64,000 bases of DNA, from assembly GCF_008124785.1 (NCBI RefSeq), contig NZ_VNHU01000004.1, positions 232,689-296,688 on the forward strand, written 5' to 3'. Positions 26,835 through 36,494 of the stretch are shown piece by piece. A model generated the notes under the pieces. It did not search any database, was not told where the DNA came from, and saw only the letters and a list, made by a program, of their open reading frames with translations. The translations under genes were made by a program, and so were the position numbers. This stretch comes from Aquimarina intermedia. GTDB taxonomy: Bacteria > Bacteroidota > Bacteroidia > Flavobacteriales > Flavobacteriaceae. How positions within the stretch are numbered: position 1 is the stretch's first letter; each line of letters starts with the position of its first letter.

Positions 26835-29834
26835 ATGGAAGAAAGTATACTAAAGTCTAGGGAATCACTAGAAAACATTTATCGAGAAAAACTTCTACCG
26901 GTTTTTAACCAGCGGCTAGAGATGCATCATACTATTATATTGAGCATTCAGGAGGTTCAAAAAGTGTTGCAATCCAAGACTTTTACAGCTTCTGAAAAGA
27001 AAGATGCGCTCAAAAGTTTCATAGCTTATAAGAAAGATCTAAATAAATACATAGAGAACTATTTCACACCCCATAAGTATACGATTTCCAATCACCCATT
27101 TCAAGAATATCATGCAGTTCTCGATCAATATCTTGAAACATTGGAAGAAACGGTTAGCAGAGTTCAGGATAGCGCGCGCTTTTATCCAGATACCACAGAT
27201 ACAAGAACTATAAAATTCAAAAAATACACTAAGCGAACAGCCTTTAAGTTAAGTAAACTTCCTGTTCGCTTTGCCAACATTTTTAGACGATTATTCAAAA
27301 AAACTGAAAAACCAATTCATTATTGGAAGCAAACAATTCCTTTAAAAAACCTTACTCAATTTTATTTTAAATCTGAGTTTACACACAGACTCCTGCCGCT
27401 GGTTAATGAAGCTTATAAAGAAATTACTGCGGTAACAAACATGTATTGGTCTATAGACTACGAAATTGATAAAAAAATTAATTCCTTTCTAGAAGGAAAT
27501 GAGAGTTTTGATGTATCCTCACTCTCTATAGCCTCCTTAGAATTAAGGGTACGGATAACTGACAAAATTGAAGCGCTGAGTAAAAAGGTCGATGCTATTT
27601 TTAATGAAGTTTTTACCTTATACAAGGATGCTATCTCTAAAGCTGATACAGTTGAGTTGTCCAAAAACGAATTTAGCCCTCAAAAGTTAAGTGAAAGACA
27701 AAAGCAAACAGAGCTGTTATTACTCAAAAATGAACAGCGCTGGGACAGTACCTATGAAGTGCTAAAAGACGATTGGGGACTGGATAATGAAATCTACAGT
27801 ATAGTTTTTACCATATTGTCTGATTATTATAGTGCTAAAAAACAAATCGCTGATCGCGCGGTTTTAATCTCTACACATCTCAATACTATAGTTGCGTATT
27901 TAAACGTAATTAAAAACAGAATTTTAGAAACTGACAAAGGTTCGGAGCTCAAAGTAATGATCAAGGACGAAATTGAGACGATACGCAAAAAATTCATTCC
28001 GAAAATCATAGTTGATTCTACTACTTTCATCTCATCACAAGATCTCCCAGTAGTGCTAACAAATTTTGAGTCGGCAATACAAGAGCAGCTTAAAAACGTT
28101 TCGCAAAAGCGAGCAATCAGTACGGATAGTGATTACTTGACACCTACCAAAGCATCAGATATAAATTACACCTCGCCTTCTGAACTAATTAATTATGAAA
28201 GTTGGCCGTTATTTTCTAAAAAAATAAATACCGCAAAGATTGATATGTCAGTTCGTATTAATGAGGTGGTAGAAACCATTGAAGCTTTTGGTCAGATTAT
28301 TGAATTTAATCTGGAATCAGCTTTATCATTGTTTGATGAAAAATCTATTGGAGATGATCCTAAGACAGTAGCAGTTGACGGAATACAAAGAAGTCTTGAT
28401 AAAATAACAACTTTAAAACAATCAGTACTCGAATGGGAAACTACTAACCATCAAATACTATATCCTGGAATAGATGATTTTATTAAAAACAGTATAGCGC
28501 TTACCGAGACAGAGAACATTTATAATATACGACTAACAATTGCCAAGGCTAAATCTGTTGAAAAAAGTAAAGCGCTCAAACAAAAGGTTGTAACAACCAT
28601 CAAAAACTTTATACCCATTGCACTCGCTACGCTACGGTCAACATGGGTCAAGTCCAAAGGTACTATACAAGGTTTTTTATTGCGAACCGGGATTTATAAA
28701 CCTGCAACGTCCATATCAAAGGATCTTTCTGAATTTTTGAAAGAAGAAAAAGAAGCTCTGGAACAGTTACCTTTTGTCTATAAACGATTGTTTCATTCGG
28801 AAACTTTTACAAACGAGGATCTTTTTGTGGGTAGAACACAAGATTTGGCTACCCTTAACACAGCGCTTGAATCCTGGAAACGTAATCGTTACGCAACGGT
28901 TATTATTTCCGGAGAACGAGGATCTGGTAAAACTTCGTTGCTACATTCATTCATCAATACAATTCCTAAAGCGACTAAAACCTATTTATTAGCGCCAAAA
29001 GACACCTTATATACAACGCAAGAATTTTTTGCCTTTTTAAATCAATCTTTTGGACAGCAATATCAAACTTTTGAGGAGTGGGTCACATATTTCAATTCGG
29101 GTAGTAAGAAAGTTGTAGTTTTAGAGAATATTCAATTTTTATTTGTCAGAAAAGTCAATGGCTTTGCAGTACTACACCAAATTTCCGAACTCCTATACGC
29201 TACGCATGCTTCAGTATTATGGATACTTACTTGTTCAAAATATTCCTATCAATACCTCGATAAATCTTTACAAATTTCGGAGCATTTTCCCTATCGAATA
29301 GATATTGATGACATTGATAATGATACCATGACCCATGCTTTGTTGCAGCGGCATAAAAAAAGTGGCTACGATCTGTTATTTGAAGAACCTCCTAAAGAAT
29401 ACATGACTAAAAAATTATTGAAATCTAACGATAAAGACAAACAGCGAATGTTAAGAGAAGATTTCTTTAAGGATTTAAACAAAATTGCAAGAAGTAATTC
29501 TAAGATAGCATTCACCTATTGGTTACGCTCTACTACAACCGTATCAGACAACGTGATTACGTTGCGCTCGCTAAAAAGTATTGATGTAACCTTTCTTGAG
29601 AAATTAGCTTCTAATAAGCTCTTTATATTACATGCTATAGTTTTACAAGAAAAATTAAAAGCTGAGGAAATTGTTAGTTTATCAGGTTTTGATAGGCAAA
29701 AAGTATCTCGTATCATCAATTCTTTGTATGAAAATGGCTTATTGACACTAGATGAGGAGGGTTATTATAACATCAACATCTTGTTATACCGACAAATAAC
29801 AACCCTCTTAAGGAGTAAAAACTTTATATACTAA
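26835..29834 (+). CDS. Large P-loop ATPase with helical N-terminus and C-terminal winged helix (function unknown)
   Basis: Cytosolic protein of 999 residues not recognised as a named family. Residues 1 to about 650 look all-helical, charged and partly coiled, with no signal peptide or clear membrane segment. From about 670 an ORC/STAND-type ATPase begins: an entry motif LFVGRTQDLATLN, Walker A GERGSGKTS near 693-701, Walker B KVVVLENIQFLF near 758-769, and an arginine-containing sensor region. The last 70 residues resemble a winged helix (AEEIVSLSGFDRQKVSRIINSLYENGLLTLDEEG). The stop is 5 bp before an MscS channel gene, so the two form one operon. An ATPase that senses a signal and acts with the channel is an inference. 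Confidence 0.75.
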   Translation: MEESILKSRESLENIYREKLLPVFNQRLEMHHTIILSIQEVQKVLQSKTFTASEKKDALKSFIAYKKDLNKYIENYFTPHKYTISNHPFQEYHAVLDQYLETLEETVSRVQDSARFYPDTTDTRTIKFKKYTKRTAFKLSKLPVRFANIFRRLFKKTEKPIHYWKQTIPLKNLTQFYFKSEFTHRLLPLVNEAYKEITAVTNMYWSIDYEIDKKINSFLEGNESFDVSSLSIASLELRVRITDKIEALSKKVDAIFNEVFTLYKDAISKADTVELSKNEFSPQKLSERQKQTELLLLKNEQRWDSTYEVLKDDWGLDNEIYSIVFTILSDYYSAKKQIADRAVLISTHLNTIVAYLNVIKNRILETDKGSELKVMIKDEIETIRKKFIPKIIVDSTTFISSQDLPVVLTNFESAIQEQLKNVSQKRAISTDSDYLTPTKASDINYTSPSELINYESWPLFSKKINTAKIDMSVRINEVVETIEAFGQIIEFNLESALSLFDEKSIGDDPKTVAVDGIQRSLDKITTLKQSVLEWETTNHQILYPGIDDFIKNSIALTETENIYNIRLTIAKAKSVEKSKALKQKVVTTIKNFIPIALATLRSTWVKSKGTIQGFLLRTGIYKPATSISKDLSEFLKEEKEALEQLPFVYKRLFHSETFTNEDLFVGRTQDLATLNTALESWKRNRYATVIISGERGSGKTSLLHSFINTIPKATKTYLLAPKDTLYTTQEFFAFLNQSFGQQYQTFEEWVTYFNSGSKKVVVLENIQFLFVRKVNGFAVLHQISELLYATHASVLWILTCSKYSYQYLDKSLQISEHFPYRIDIDDIDNDTMTHALLQRHKKSGYDLLFEEPPKEYMTKKLLKSNDKDKQRMLREDFFKDLNKIARSNSKIAFTYWLRSTTTVSDNVITLRSLKSIDVTFLEKLASNKLFILHAIVLQEKLKAEEIVSLSGFDRQKVSRIINSLYENGLLTLDEEGYYNINILLYRQITTLLRSKNFIY

Positions 29835-29839
29835 AAACC

Positions 29840-30808
29840 ATGATCAAAAATTTTTGGATCCTACTGTTAGTATTGGTGAGCCTGTTTGCTAGCGCGCAAC
29901 AAATAGCACCTATACAAAAGGATAGCACGGTACGTGTAGACACCCTAAAAGTTATTGAGGTAGAAGGGACTACACAAGAAATTGCAGAAAAAGTAGAAAA
30001 AGAACTAATTGAAGATCTTACCCCCCCTCCTATTTGGAAATTCTTTTCTTTCAGTAAAATATTTTGGTCGTTATTGTTGGTCCTTATTGGATACCTTCTA
30101 ATCCGTTTTATTGTCACAGTTCTCGAACGTTTTGCTGAAAAATTTACTACGCAACGTATTACTATCAAAGGCTTGATTCCTATCGTAAAAATCTTTGGAT
30201 GGATTTTTGTCATGATACTTATTGTTATTGGTATTTTTCAACCCCCTGCTGCTACCGTGATCGCTGTCATGGCTTCCCTTGGTATTGCTATTGGATTTGC
30301 TGCTCAGGATATTCTTAAAAATGTTTTTGGCGGAGTGATGATTTTGTTAGATCGCCCTTTCAAAGTGGGTGATAAAATTGAGGTTGGTAGTTTTTATGGA
30401 GAGGTAATCGAAATAGGATTGAGATCGATTCGCATTATAACACCTGATGATTCTTTGGTAAGTATTCCTAATGGCGAGTTGATGAACAAATCTGTCTCAA
30501 ATGCTAATAATGGAGAAGCTAATTGCCAGGTGGTAGCAGAAATTTATCTTCCGATTACGGTAAATACAAACCGCGTTAGACAAGTCGCTATAGAATCAGC
30601 CCAAGTATCAAAATATATTTATCTGAATAAACCTATTGCTGTATTATTTTTTAACGAAGTAAAGGAGAAACGATCCTATTTAAAAATGAGATTAAAAGCC
30701 TATGTTATCGATATTCGTTATGAGTTTGCTTTCAAAAGTGACATGACAGAGATTGTGATGAAACAGTTGTTAGAAGAAAAATTAATGGATCCTGAAGATT
30801 TAAATTAA
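29840..30808 (+). CDS. MscS-family mechanosensitive channel
   Basis: Membrane protein of 322 residues with a signal peptide (WILLLVLVSLFASAQ), a short periplasmic part, helices at about 75-95 and 118-142, the pore-lining TM3 with its Gly/Ala pattern (ASLGIAIGFAAQDILKNVFGG) and the beta domain (DRPFKVGDKIEVGSFYGEVIEIGLRS, SIPNGELMN), then an alpha/beta end. MscS channels open under membrane tension; the gene's tight coupling to the ATPase gene 5 bp upstream suggests a regulated or signalling role. Its stop lies 19 bp from that of a convergent second MscS gene. Confidence 0.88.
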   Translation: MIKNFWILLLVLVSLFASAQQIAPIQKDSTVRVDTLKVIEVEGTTQEIAEKVEKELIEDLTPPPIWKFFSFSKIFWSLLLVLIGYLLIRFIVTVLERFAEKFTTQRITIKGLIPIVKIFGWIFVMILIVIGIFQPPAATVIAVMASLGIAIGFAAQDILKNVFGGVMILLDRPFKVGDKIEVGSFYGEVIEIGLRSIRIITPDDSLVSIPNGELMNKSVSNANNGEANCQVVAEIYLPITVNTNRVRQVAIESAQVSKYIYLNKPIAVLFFNEVKEKRSYLKMRLKAYVIDIRYEFAFKSDMTEIVMKQLLEEKLMDPEDLN

Positions 30809-30827
30809 ATGTTTCTTATATCACCAG

Positions 30828-31412
30828 CTAGTCGGTAAAATCTTCATTCTTTTTGACTACTGGAGATGCAGAATCTTTAGCATATAGTTCATCAGCTAAT
30901 ATTTCTTCTTTATCTAATATTTGTATACCTTTTTGCATAACCAACGAATTGGGTAACGATATATTCTCACCCTTGTCTGTTTGCATAAAAAAGTAAAACC
31001 CGGTAATGTCTTGAACAATTCCCGTCCAGTCAAAATCTTTATCTAATATTCTAACCCTGTCCCCTATTCTAACAGGATGATTAAAAAACAAAATTACACT
31101 TGAGGTTAGATTGGAAAGTATGGACCACTGCGCAAAGAAACCAACGCCAAGTACTGCCAGAATTGAAGAAATAAAAACAGAAAATTGTTTAATATCCACG
31201 CCCCATATAATTGCCAAAATCGTTCCGGTAATCAGGTATGTTAATAAATATGCCAGATTAAAGATTACTTTTCTTCGATTTACCTCGATGGCCCGCACAA
31301 AGGTGAATTTTTTGATCGCTCTTTTAGTAATTATGATAATAGCTATCGACAAGCATATAAGTGCTAAAGTATACACCAATTCCTCTTTATAAATCATCAA
31401 ATTCATGTGCAA
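30828..31412 (-). CDS. Minimal MscS-like channel protein
   Basis: Protein of 194 residues with three predicted helices (about 10-30, 48-72, 75-100) followed by the MscS beta domain (FFNHPVRIGDRVRILDKDFDWTGIVQDI, SLPNSLV). The C-terminal alpha/beta vestibule is missing and replaced by a short charged tail. The TM3 carries GVGFFAQWSILSNLTSS, the MscS pore pattern. It converges on the other MscS gene, 19 bp apart. It may be an independent channel. Confidence 0.82.
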   Translation of the reverse strand: MHMNLMIYKEELVYTLALICLSIAIIIITKRAIKKFTFVRAIEVNRRKVIFNLAYLLTYLITGTILAIIWGVDIKQFSVFISSILAVLGVGFFAQWSILSNLTSSVILFFNHPVRIGDRVRILDKDFDWTGIVQDITGFYFFMQTDKGENISLPNSLVMQKGIQILDKEEILADELYAKDSASPVVKKNEDFTD

Positions 31413-31825
31413 TTTTTTTAAAGTAAAAATAAATCATATTTCATTAAAATAGCAGCTAAAATAGATTAGGACAGTATTTTTATTTAAAATTTTAACTGTC
31501 TTTTTTCAAGAGAATGAAAAGCAGAAGAGGTCAATAAGAATACCCTCCTTTTACGCTGATTAATTAGCATTTCATAATACTGGGCACAATTGTGTTAGGA
31601 AATCAACATCCTGTTGATCCTAGGTAATTACACAATAAAAAAGTAGTTTACGAATGAAGTTGAATTATAATCAACTCTCAGTTAATATTTATTAGCAAAA
31701 AGTACTTGAGTAATCTAATTATAAAAATGGCAGCTCTACGATCCAGAGCTGCCAAAAATGATTTAAGTAATGGATGAGTATCCGTTTTAAAACAGTCCAT
31801 GAGATATAGTGTACTCAAAACCTAG
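31413..31825. other. Intergenic region with a terminator, otherwise empty
   Basis: About 410 bp upstream of the short MscS gene and downstream of the DUF885 gene. Apart from the terminator at 31722-31753 I find no ORF or repeat. Confidence 0.5.
31722..31753 (-). terminator. Rho-independent terminator after the DUF885 gene
   Basis: A 9-bp perfect stem GGCAGCTCT / AGAGCTGCC with a 7-nt loop, followed on the minus strand by ATTTTTAT. It lies about 75 bp after the DUF885 stop. Confidence 0.8.
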
Positions 31826-33598
31826 CTATTTACCAGCCATTAACCAAGTATCAATTTTTTGTTCAAGTAATTGAAGGGGAATACATCCTGTTTCCAACAC
31901 TTGATTGTGAAACTCGCGAATATCAAATTTTTCACCAAGCAATTCTTCCGATTTTGCACGTAATTCTCTGATTTTTAATTGTCCAATTTTATAAGACAAG
32001 GCTTGACCTGGATTGGCCATATATCTTTCAATTTCACTTGTTATGCTGGCCTCGGATTCGGCTTCATTATCTAAAGAATATGCAATGGCTTGTTCTCTAG
32101 TCCAACCCTTAGCGTGTAAACCCGTATCTACTACTAATCTGACAGCTCTATGCATCTCTCCACTTAACATTCCGAAATACTGATAGGGATCCTTATACAA
32201 TCCTAACTCTTTACCCATTGATTCGGTATATAATGCCCAACCCTCTCCGTAGGCACTATACCACAATGTTTTTCTAAAATCCGGAAGTTCATCATTTTCT
32301 TGTGCCAATGAAATTTGAAAATGATGTCCCGGGATGGCTTCATGTAAAAACAGATCTTCTTTATCGTATATATTATATTTTTCTACCTCTGGAATTGGTG
32401 TATAGAATATTCCTGGTCTGCTACCATCAATGGAGCCCGGATTGTAATTTGCCGCTGCTGATTTTTCTCTAAAAGGTTCGGTTCTTCTTACTTCGAATGC
32501 GGTTGTAGGTTGATTTCCGAAAAGTTTATCAATTTGTGGTTTCATAACTTGGTGAATACTATCATAAAACGCAATCACTTGAGAACGCTCTGTAAACGGC
32601 ATTAAATCTTTGTTTGTTCGGACATGCATAAAAAAAGCTTTTAAATCTCCTTTAAAACCAACTTCTTCTTTAACAGCTTCCATTTCTGAACGAATTCTGG
32701 AAACTTCCTTCAGCCCTAGTTCATGAATTTCATCAGCTGCCATATTTGTAGTAGTATATTTTTTTACCTGATGCGCATAATACTCACTACCAAGTGGTGT
32801 GTCTGTAATGCCGCTGGACATTCTTCCGCTGCTCAAATAATCCCCATTCAAAAATGTTACCATTTCTTTATGTGCCGGTATGATTTTAGTTTCTACCATA
32901 CTTCTATAAGCTTCGGTTAGTTCCTTTATCTCCTCTTTTGTAAAATTGTCTGGTATATTTTTTATAGGAGCGTAGTACAAATGTTCTTCAACAGGAAGCT
33001 CTGCTAATGCTTCAAATTGAGGAATTACTTTTACAATTAACGATTTGGGTAAAACGTATCCGGTTTCCATACCCTTCTTCATCATTTTTTTAGCTGAGTT
33101 GAGCCAAATGAGATATGCATCTACTCGAACTAACCAATCTTTATAATCCTGAACAGTTTTAAAAGGTTGCGCATTTGTTCCACCTGCATATTGATTGAAG
33201 TACAAATTAATAGACCACATCTGATCCAAAGGCATTAAATCGGTATTAAAAGTCATTGCCTCTAAATTAATGTTGCAATCCCACAACAACACAGCTTTAC
33301 TCATTTTTTCTGTTTCAGTTAAATGAGAAGTGTCAATTTGAGTTAGAACTGTCTTATATTTTGTATAATAAGCTTTCTTTTTAGCCTTATACTCTTCTGA
33401 TAAAACATTTGGAAACTTCGTATTAAATCTGCTATCACCTGCATTGGTTGCCATCATAGGATCCAACTCATAGCCTTCTTCATTATATTCTTTGAGAAGT
33501 GTTGAGAAATTAGTTTGCGATGATTCTTCCTTCTCAGTATTTTCATTTTTACATGAAAAAAGTATTACTGCGGTACATAATAAAATTAATTTGTTCAT
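31826..33598 (-). CDS. DUF885-family lipoprotein, probable metallopeptidase
   Basis: Lipoprotein of 590 residues (VILFSCKNEN). DUF885 proteins are predicted zinc peptidases; the motif HEAIPGHHFQ near residue 423 and EGWALYTESMGKELG after it match the family, as does the ending in QKIDTWL. Full family length. Single gene with its own terminator, upstream of nothing obviously related; the neighbouring S9 peptidase suggests a role in peptide scavenging. Substrate unknown. Confidence 0.88.
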   Translation of the reverse strand: MNKLILLCTAVILFSCKNENTEKEESSQTNFSTLLKEYNEEGYELDPMMATNAGDSRFNTKFPNVLSEEYKAKKKAYYTKYKTVLTQIDTSHLTETEKMSKAVLLWDCNINLEAMTFNTDLMPLDQMWSINLYFNQYAGGTNAQPFKTVQDYKDWLVRVDAYLIWLNSAKKMMKKGMETGYVLPKSLIVKVIPQFEALAELPVEEHLYYAPIKNIPDNFTKEEIKELTEAYRSMVETKIIPAHKEMVTFLNGDYLSSGRMSSGITDTPLGSEYYAHQVKKYTTTNMAADEIHELGLKEVSRIRSEMEAVKEEVGFKGDLKAFFMHVRTNKDLMPFTERSQVIAFYDSIHQVMKPQIDKLFGNQPTTAFEVRRTEPFREKSAAANYNPGSIDGSRPGIFYTPIPEVEKYNIYDKEDLFLHEAIPGHHFQISLAQENDELPDFRKTLWYSAYGEGWALYTESMGKELGLYKDPYQYFGMLSGEMHRAVRLVVDTGLHAKGWTREQAIAYSLDNEAESEASITSEIERYMANPGQALSYKIGQLKIRELRAKSEELLGEKFDIREFHNQVLETGCIPLQLLEQKIDTWLMAGK

Positions 33599-33884
33599 TC
33601 TATATATTTTATGAATCTAATTGTAAGTGTCCGGTGAAAATAAACTTAAAATTTTAAAATCCGATAATTTAAAATTTTGTCAAAAGGAAATCTATGTTGA
33701 AAAGGTTACAATGTATTAACTGAGGTATCACTTTTCTAGCTCAATTATATGAGGTAAAACATTCTTAAAGCTGTTGTCTCATTTCTTTTCATCCTAAAGT
33801 CATAAATACGATGGTTGCATAAACTTTAATTATATAGATTAACTGTAACCAATACTTTAATACATGGGTTTTTTAAAAAGATCC

Positions 33885-35915
33885 TTAATTAACACTCTTG
33901 TACTTATCAAACCACGCTAAAATACTTGCTATTTTGGCAATTAAGTTACTTGGCCTGTTGGCGATTCCATGAGAAGCTCCAGGTATTCTAACCATAGCAG
34001 ATTCAACATTTTCTAACTTTAAGGCTGCATAAAATTGTTCTGATTCTGCTATGGGTGTTCTAAAATCCTGGTCCCCGGTAAGCAACATGGTAGGTGTAGT
34101 TACATTGCCAACGTAGGATAGAGGTGATCGTTTTATGTAACTCTCAGGATCTTCCCATGGCTTTTTAGCAAACCAATATTTTGAAAAATACTGAACTCCA
34201 TCTGCATATAGAACAAAACTGTACCAATTGATGACTGGTTTAGCAACCACTGCAGCGCTAAACCTGTCGGTCTTACCTACGATCCAGGCGGTAAGTACGC
34301 CACCACCACTTCCACCGGTTACAAATAAATTATTTTCATCAATATATCCCTTTTTAATAACTGCATCTACTCCCGACATAAGGTCATCATAATCATGATT
34401 TGGATAATCATGATGTATCAAATTTCCGAATTTCTCACCATATCCTGTGCTACCTCTTGGATTAGAATAGAGCACCACATAGCCAGCAGCAGCATAAGCC
34501 TGAATTTCTGCAGCGTACACCGATCCATAACTTGCAAAAGGTCCTCCATGAATTTCTAATATCATGGGATACTTTTTGCTGGCATCAAAATTTGGCGGAG
34601 TTACGATCCATCCTTGTATTTTTTGCTTATCAAATGACGATTCCCACCATATTTCTTCTACATTTCCAAGATTTCTAAAGGAAAACAAATCGTCATTAAA
34701 CCTAGTGATACGCTTGTTGGATTTTGAATCTGCCACACCCAAATCAGCTGGATGATCTATTCCCCCATGAGTATAAGCAAATCTATTAGTAGAGGATACA
34801 GAGTAATCTGCTGCATTATAAGGTCTTCCAAGTGACAAGCCGCCCATGTTTTCAATTATATCAGAGACTTTTCCTGCTAACGTGATATATGCTAATTTAG
34901 TCTTTCCTTGGTCATCATATTGAAAATAAAGCCCCTTACCGTCTTTACTCCAGTTAATATTTTTAATATCTCTATCAAAATCGGCAGAAATCAATTCAGA
35001 GTTTGTCCCATCCGCATTCATTACATATAGATTTGTAATTTGATACCCTTGATAAGTATCGTCAAACCCTACATAAGCTATTTTAGTTCCGTTAGGTGAT
35101 ACCACAGGGGTATTATCCGGTCCATAACGCGTTGTTAAAGGTTTGATTTTACCATCATTTAAGGCTAACTGATATATTTCGCTATCAATCGGCTCCATTT
35201 CATCTGGTGTGTGGAAATTAGCATTAAAGTAAAGTAATGCATCGTTTTTTGACCAAACGGGCCGTCCATGATCAAAATCAGTAAAGGTGAGCTGTCTTGG
35301 GGTACCACCTTCAATTGGTAAAGTGAACAATTGGGTAGAACCGCTCTTTAAATACCCTTGCCCGTCTCCACGATAGTTTATATCATCAATATATGTGGGA
35401 GGTGTGTTCCATTCGGCCCCCTCAGGTTTACTAGGCATTTTCACAATGGACTCTTTCTTTTTGGGAACAAACATGTTAAATGCTAAACTCTTATCGTCAT
35501 GTGACCAGGTTACTTCTTTAGGTACCTCAGTGCTATTTGTCAAAGCTACATACTCCTTAGTATCCATCCACATCAGATAGAGTTTCATTTTGTTATCGGC
35601 CGAGTTAGATTTAAAAATTATTTTTTTTCCATCATGCGACCATCTAGGGTAAAAGTCATTTTGGTTGCCCGTTGTTAGTGGTCGATTGTTAGAACCATCA
35701 AAATTAACGATCCAAAGATTTGAAAGATTTTTATCTGTCATTACATCTTTGAAATTTCTCACATAGATAACTTTGGAGCCATCTGGCGATATCTGTGGGT
35801 CAGATACAAATTCCATATTAAAAATATCTATGAGTTCTAGATTAGATTTTACCTGACTGTACCCCAGGGTAGATATTGATAATAAGAGTAATAACACTGT
35901 ATGGATAAGATTCAT
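33885..35915 (-). CDS. S9 family prolyl-oligopeptidase-like peptidase
   Basis: Exported serine peptidase of 676 residues: signal peptide (LLLLLSISTLGYSQ), N-terminal TolB/WD-like propeller (repeats such as SPDGSKVIYVRN and SHDGKKIIFKSN), then an alpha/beta-hydrolase domain. The catalytic triad is visible as Ser in GGSGGG near residue 538, Asp in TGDQDFRTP near 617 and His in GASHG near 648. It belongs to the acylaminoacyl-peptidase/DPP group, which trims short peptides in the periplasm. Full length, no oddities. Confidence 0.92.
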   Translation of the reverse strand: MNLIHTVLLLLLSISTLGYSQVKSNLELIDIFNMEFVSDPQISPDGSKVIYVRNFKDVMTDKNLSNLWIVNFDGSNNRPLTTGNQNDFYPRWSHDGKKIIFKSNSADNKMKLYLMWMDTKEYVALTNSTEVPKEVTWSHDDKSLAFNMFVPKKKESIVKMPSKPEGAEWNTPPTYIDDINYRGDGQGYLKSGSTQLFTLPIEGGTPRQLTFTDFDHGRPVWSKNDALLYFNANFHTPDEMEPIDSEIYQLALNDGKIKPLTTRYGPDNTPVVSPNGTKIAYVGFDDTYQGYQITNLYVMNADGTNSELISADFDRDIKNINWSKDGKGLYFQYDDQGKTKLAYITLAGKVSDIIENMGGLSLGRPYNAADYSVSSTNRFAYTHGGIDHPADLGVADSKSNKRITRFNDDLFSFRNLGNVEEIWWESSFDKQKIQGWIVTPPNFDASKKYPMILEIHGGPFASYGSVYAAEIQAYAAAGYVVLYSNPRGSTGYGEKFGNLIHHDYPNHDYDDLMSGVDAVIKKGYIDENNLFVTGGSGGGVLTAWIVGKTDRFSAAVVAKPVINWYSFVLYADGVQYFSKYWFAKKPWEDPESYIKRSPLSYVGNVTTPTMLLTGDQDFRTPIAESEQFYAALKLENVESAMVRIPGASHGIANRPSNLIAKIASILAWFDKYKSVN

Positions 35916-36236
35916 GTCGATTGACTTAAAAAGGATTAATTTGGTGTAAATAGTGGTTAAATTTTAAAAAATATGATATTTATGCGTACCAATTTAGCAA
36001 AATAATCTTCAATATAAAATTTGAATATGTAAAGAGCTGGCTTAGAATAAGAAGACTTGCAACAGAACGTTGTCAAAATATTTTGAATGGTTAATCGCAG
36101 TTGATACACGAGGTAAGACATTGTTCTTTTAGGAAATGATAAAACAACAAGATACATGCAAAAGAGACTAGCAAACGAGGAAGAAATATGATTACTAAGT
36201 AGCGAATACTACACTATTATGATGGCTATACCCCTA
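35916..36236. other. Intergenic region, no feature recognised
   Basis: About 320 bp upstream of the S9 peptidase. A 66-codon frame at 35957-36157 on the minus strand has an unusual composition (many Tyr, Phe and Ile) and no family signature; I regard it as chance. Promoters for the peptidase should lie near 35930-35990. Confidence 0.4.
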
Positions 36237-36476
36237 TCAATCTTCTTCTATTTGTTTTTTGAGATCAATATGAAATGGATAAGCGTAATATTCCCTCTCA
36301 GCTGCCGCAAGCGCTATAATTATACCCGTTAGCCTCTCGTTTTGGAGGTAAAGTTTGAGGGAGAGTAGGTGGCTATATTCCTTTCTCAAAGCTTTATAGG
36401 GTACCGTCCCTAAAATTAGTCCTATAAAAGAATTTTTATTTGAAATAGCCATTGTAAGTTCTTCTGTATTGGGCAT
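36237..36476 (-). CDS. Small hypothetical protein
   Basis: Possible protein of 79 residues beginning MPNTEELTMA, with an acidic end (KKQIEED). It starts 18 bp after the stop of the serine hydrolase gene on the same strand and could be co-transcribed. I recognise no family and the composition is neither clearly real nor clearly false. Confidence 0.35.
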   Translation of the reverse strand: MPNTEELTMAISNKNSFIGLILGTVPYKALRKEYSHLLSLKLYLQNERLTGIIIALAAAEREYYAYPFHIDLKKQIEED

Positions 36477-36494
36477 GGGGTTATTTTGAGTAAA

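Noticed and set aside
26835..29834. KAP or NACHT family label for the large ATPase
   Set aside because: Walker motifs fit many P-loop groups; no KAP membrane insert or NACHT signature was seen, so only a general label is given.
35957..36157. 66-codon minus-strand frame
   Set aside because: No domain, no neighbours in phase and odd composition; treated as chance.
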